Below, piece after piece: positions 6,187 through 7,868 of a stretch of DNA of 7,868 nucleotides. The DNA lies in contig CAAGNL010000159.1 of NCBI GenBank assembly GCA_900771305.1, positions 1 to 7,868 of the forward strand, in the 5' to 3' direction. Numbering within the stretch: position 1 is the first letter of the stretch; every line of letters starts with the position of its first letter. Source of the DNA: Kiritimatiellia bacterium. GTDB lineage: Bacteria > Verrucomicrobiota > Kiritimatiellia > RFP12 > UBA1067. A program made the position numbers and the translations under genes. Under the pieces are notes generated by a model. The model was not told the origin of the DNA and did not search any database. It worked only from the letters and a program-made list of their open reading frames with translations.

Positions 6187-7350
6187 ATGAACGAGGAACA
6201 GATTCAGGATTCGAATTCGCCGTCTGGTCGTGCCACTGCCGTCAGTGTGTTTGAGCAGTCAAACGGCATGAATGACTTCCCTGTCCTAAAGGCATTTCAG
6301 GAATACATTGAAGCAGAACAGGCGCGTGCTCGTAAACGGATGCTGGGCTTGTCGATTTTCTTCGTTGTTTTGCTCGTTGTCGTCGTGGTGACTTTCGCCG
6401 TCATCATGGCTGCAGTCATCAATCGCGACCAACAGAGCCTCTCGGCGATTGCGACGCGGAATCAGGAGCTTTCCGACAAGCTTCTCGACATCGCTTTGCG
6501 GGAGCGTGGTCAGCAGCCTGTGATCAATGTGGGTCAGCCGACACCCGTTGCCGTTTCTGCTGCCCCTGGAGCTCCGGCTTCGCCGACAGACAATGCTGCA
6601 GCGCTCCAGCCTGTGCTGGAGCGGCTCGAAAAGCTTGCCACGAGTCTGAACAAGCCTCAGCCCCAGGTTCCAGCGCCGCCCGTCGTACCCGTTGCAGCCC
6701 CCGCGCCGCAGCTGGCGCCTGTCGATCCAGGCCTGGTGGCCGAGCAGCGCCGGCAGGCTGAAATTCACCGTCAACGTGAGGCCATCGCCGCTGAGCGGGC
6801 CAAGATCAAGGCGGCACAGGAACAACTTCGGCTTGAGCAGGTCGAGCAGCATCGCCGGCGGCTGTACCCCGAATACTATGCCCAGGCGGACGCCCACAAG
6901 AAGGCGGAAGACGAAGCGAAAAGGGCGCCTGCTCCCCTTCCGCCGCAGTCAGTTCCTCCTGTTCCATCTGTGACCCAGGTGCCGGTGAAAAAGGAATCGG
7001 CGGCAGTTCCCGTTGTCGTCCCCGCCAGAAAGGAAATCACTCCTGCGATTGACCGCAAGGCCATAGACGAGGCCCAACCCGTTGATTTGAAAAGCGTGAA
7101 GCCCATCAGTTATTTCGATCAAGAAGACGAAGCCCCGTCTGCGGCGCTTCCCGTGAAAAGGGCCGTAACCGTGCCGTCCAAGGCCCCAGTCGAGTCGCTC
7201 GCCAGCAGCAACTCCCCTTCTCCTGTTCCTGTTTCGAAACCTGTCAAAGAGGCCTCGAAGACAGCTGTTCAGAAAACTGAGACCCTGACCGTTGGCGCAC
7301 AAGGCCAAGAGCAGATTCCCTGGTTGATTGAGCTTCCGGAAAAGAAATAA
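6187..7350 (+). CDS. Unrecognised single-pass membrane protein with coiled coil and Pro/Ala-rich tail
   Basis: This 387-residue protein belongs to no family I recognise. Residues 1-51 are polar, ending in the basic QARARKRM. Residues 53-78 form one strongly hydrophobic helix rich in Val, Leu and Ile (LSIFFVVLLVVVVVTFAVIM). The positive-inside rule puts the N-terminus in the cytoplasm and about 309 residues outside the inner membrane. A short helical stretch follows (to about 105), then a Pro/Ala/Val-rich linker (about 115-180), a highly charged helix or coiled coil rich in Glu, Gln, Arg and Lys (182-246), and a Pro/Lys/Val-rich, probably disordered tail ending IPWLIELPEKK. The layout recalls TolA/TonB-type envelope-spanning proteins, but no C-terminal domain is seen. 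The start at 6187 is preferred over the in-frame ATG at 6103: AAGAGG lies 6 bases upstream and the predicted promoter lies between the two. An NYN-domain gene follows after 40 bases and is probably in the same operon. Confidence 0.75.
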   Translation: MNEEQIQDSNSPSGRATAVSVFEQSNGMNDFPVLKAFQEYIEAEQARARKRMLGLSIFFVVLLVVVVVTFAVIMAAVINRDQQSLSAIATRNQELSDKLLDIALRERGQQPVINVGQPTPVAVSAAPGAPASPTDNAAALQPVLERLEKLATSLNKPQPQVPAPPVVPVAAPAPQLAPVDPGLVAEQRRQAEIHRQREAIAAERAKIKAAQEQLRLEQVEQHRRRLYPEYYAQADAHKKAEDEAKRAPAPLPPQSVPPVPSVTQVPVKKESAAVPVVVPARKEITPAIDRKAIDEAQPVDLKSVKPISYFDQEDEAPSAALPVKRAVTVPSKAPVESLASSNSPSPVPVSKPVKEASKTAVQKTETLTVGAQGQEQIPWLIELPEKK

Positions 7351-7390
7351 TCGCGGTAAATCACTCTCAAATAGCAAGGAGCGAAAATAT

Positions 7391-7868
7391 ATGTCGCAGA
7401 AGGCTATGGTGTTCATTGATGGTGGGTGGCTCTACAGGAGCCGCGCCACGCTTTTTTCGAAGCTCGGCGAGGACAACTTCGAGATCGACTACGCAAAGTT
7501 GCCGAAGATTTTCTGTGAAGATGTCGCGAATCGACTTGATGAGGACATTTCATTGGTCCGCACCAACTACTTTGGCACCATCCCTTCTGCGCGCTCGGGC
7601 TTCAATACCTCCAAGCAGTACGCCTTCTACGACTTCCTTGAGCGGAACTGCGGATATGAGACTGAGATTCACGAGATCGATGTTGGGACGGATGAGAATT
7701 GGATCAAAATGTCTTTGGCGTCATCGCTGATGTTCTATGCGGCTCAGAGTGGAGCATTCGACATTGCGATCGTCATTGGCGACGACCCAGATTATGCGCC
7801 GGCTCTCAGGCGGACACGTCTCTTCGGCAAGCGGATACAGATTGTCGGCGTGCACACTCCGAATGGGA
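7391..7868 (+). CDS. NYN (PIN-like, LabA/DUF88-type) domain protein, N-terminal part (3' end outside window)
   Basis: The first 159 residues of a protein with an NYN domain, a PIN-like fold often linked to metal-dependent RNA cleavage or processing. The first strand and acidic residue are MVFIDGGWLY (D10). TNYFGT follows at 58-63, then the core FDIAIVIGDDPDYAPAL (123 onward) with the acidic cluster D131/D132/D134, then a GKRIQIVGVHTP strand. The position that usually carries a further acid in the K-G-x-D-V-x-L helix appears to be lysine (NWIKMSLA, K106); this alignment is by eye. The start has AAGGAG (7376-7381) 9 bases upstream. The 40-base gap from the membrane protein gene has no terminator, suggesting one operon. 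The frame is open to the window end; any C-terminal domain (LabA-like proteins often have an OST-HTH/LOTUS domain) cannot be seen. The RNase role is inferred from the fold only. Confidence 0.88.
   Translation, partial: MSQKAMVFIDGGWLYRSRATLFSKLGEDNFEIDYAKLPKIFCEDVANRLDEDISLVRTNYFGTIPSARSGFNTSKQYAFYDFLERNCGYETEIHEIDVGTDENWIKMSLASSLMFYAAQSGAFDIAIVIGDDPDYAPALRRTRLFGKRIQIVGVHTPNG

Overview
The window is ordinary bacterial chromosome, GC-rich and tightly packed, with every gene on the + strand. A signal-peptide-bearing GH99-like/WbsX-like enzyme built from repeated beta-sandwich-like modules, a short anaerobe-type ThiC and the codon use suggest an uncultured member of the PVC group (Kiritimatiellota/Verrucomicrobiota/Lentisphaerota type), perhaps from a gut or other anoxic habitat. 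This lineage guess rests on style rather than on a marker gene and is held at moderate to low confidence.

Layout: (1) 2-451, the C-terminal 149 residues of glyceraldehyde-3-phosphate dehydrogenase, closed by a strong intrinsic terminator (474-510) followed directly by a G-quadruplex-type G-run cluster. (2) 664-4489, a three-gene unit with overlapping ends: an 865-residue secreted GH99-like glycosidase, ispF (non-mevalonate isoprenoid pathway) and a TatD-family metal-dependent hydrolase. The junctions are TAATG and ATGA, so the three are probably co-transcribed and translationally coupled. (3) 4547-5969, a promoter, a compact TPP riboswitch and thiC, the first committed step of thiamine pyrimidine synthesis. 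The ribosome-binding site is part of the aptamer itself. (4) 6008-6033, a very stable hairpin. (5) 6124-7868, a promoter, a tandem 10-bp repeat overlapping the ribosome-binding site, an unrecognised single-pass membrane protein with a coiled coil and a Pro/Ala-rich tail, and the start of an NYN (PIN-like) domain protein cut by the window end.

Three of the gene starts are preceded by the same kind of promoter element, an extended -10 close to TGnTAnAAT. This helps fix the start of the membrane protein gene at 6187 and raises the possibility that the glycosidase mRNA is leaderless.

No mobile element, CRISPR array, tRNA or rRNA was seen, and no clearly new defence or mobile system. The least explained parts are the triplicated module architecture of the GH99-like enzyme, the aptamer with embedded Shine-Dalgarno, and the membrane protein/NYN pair.
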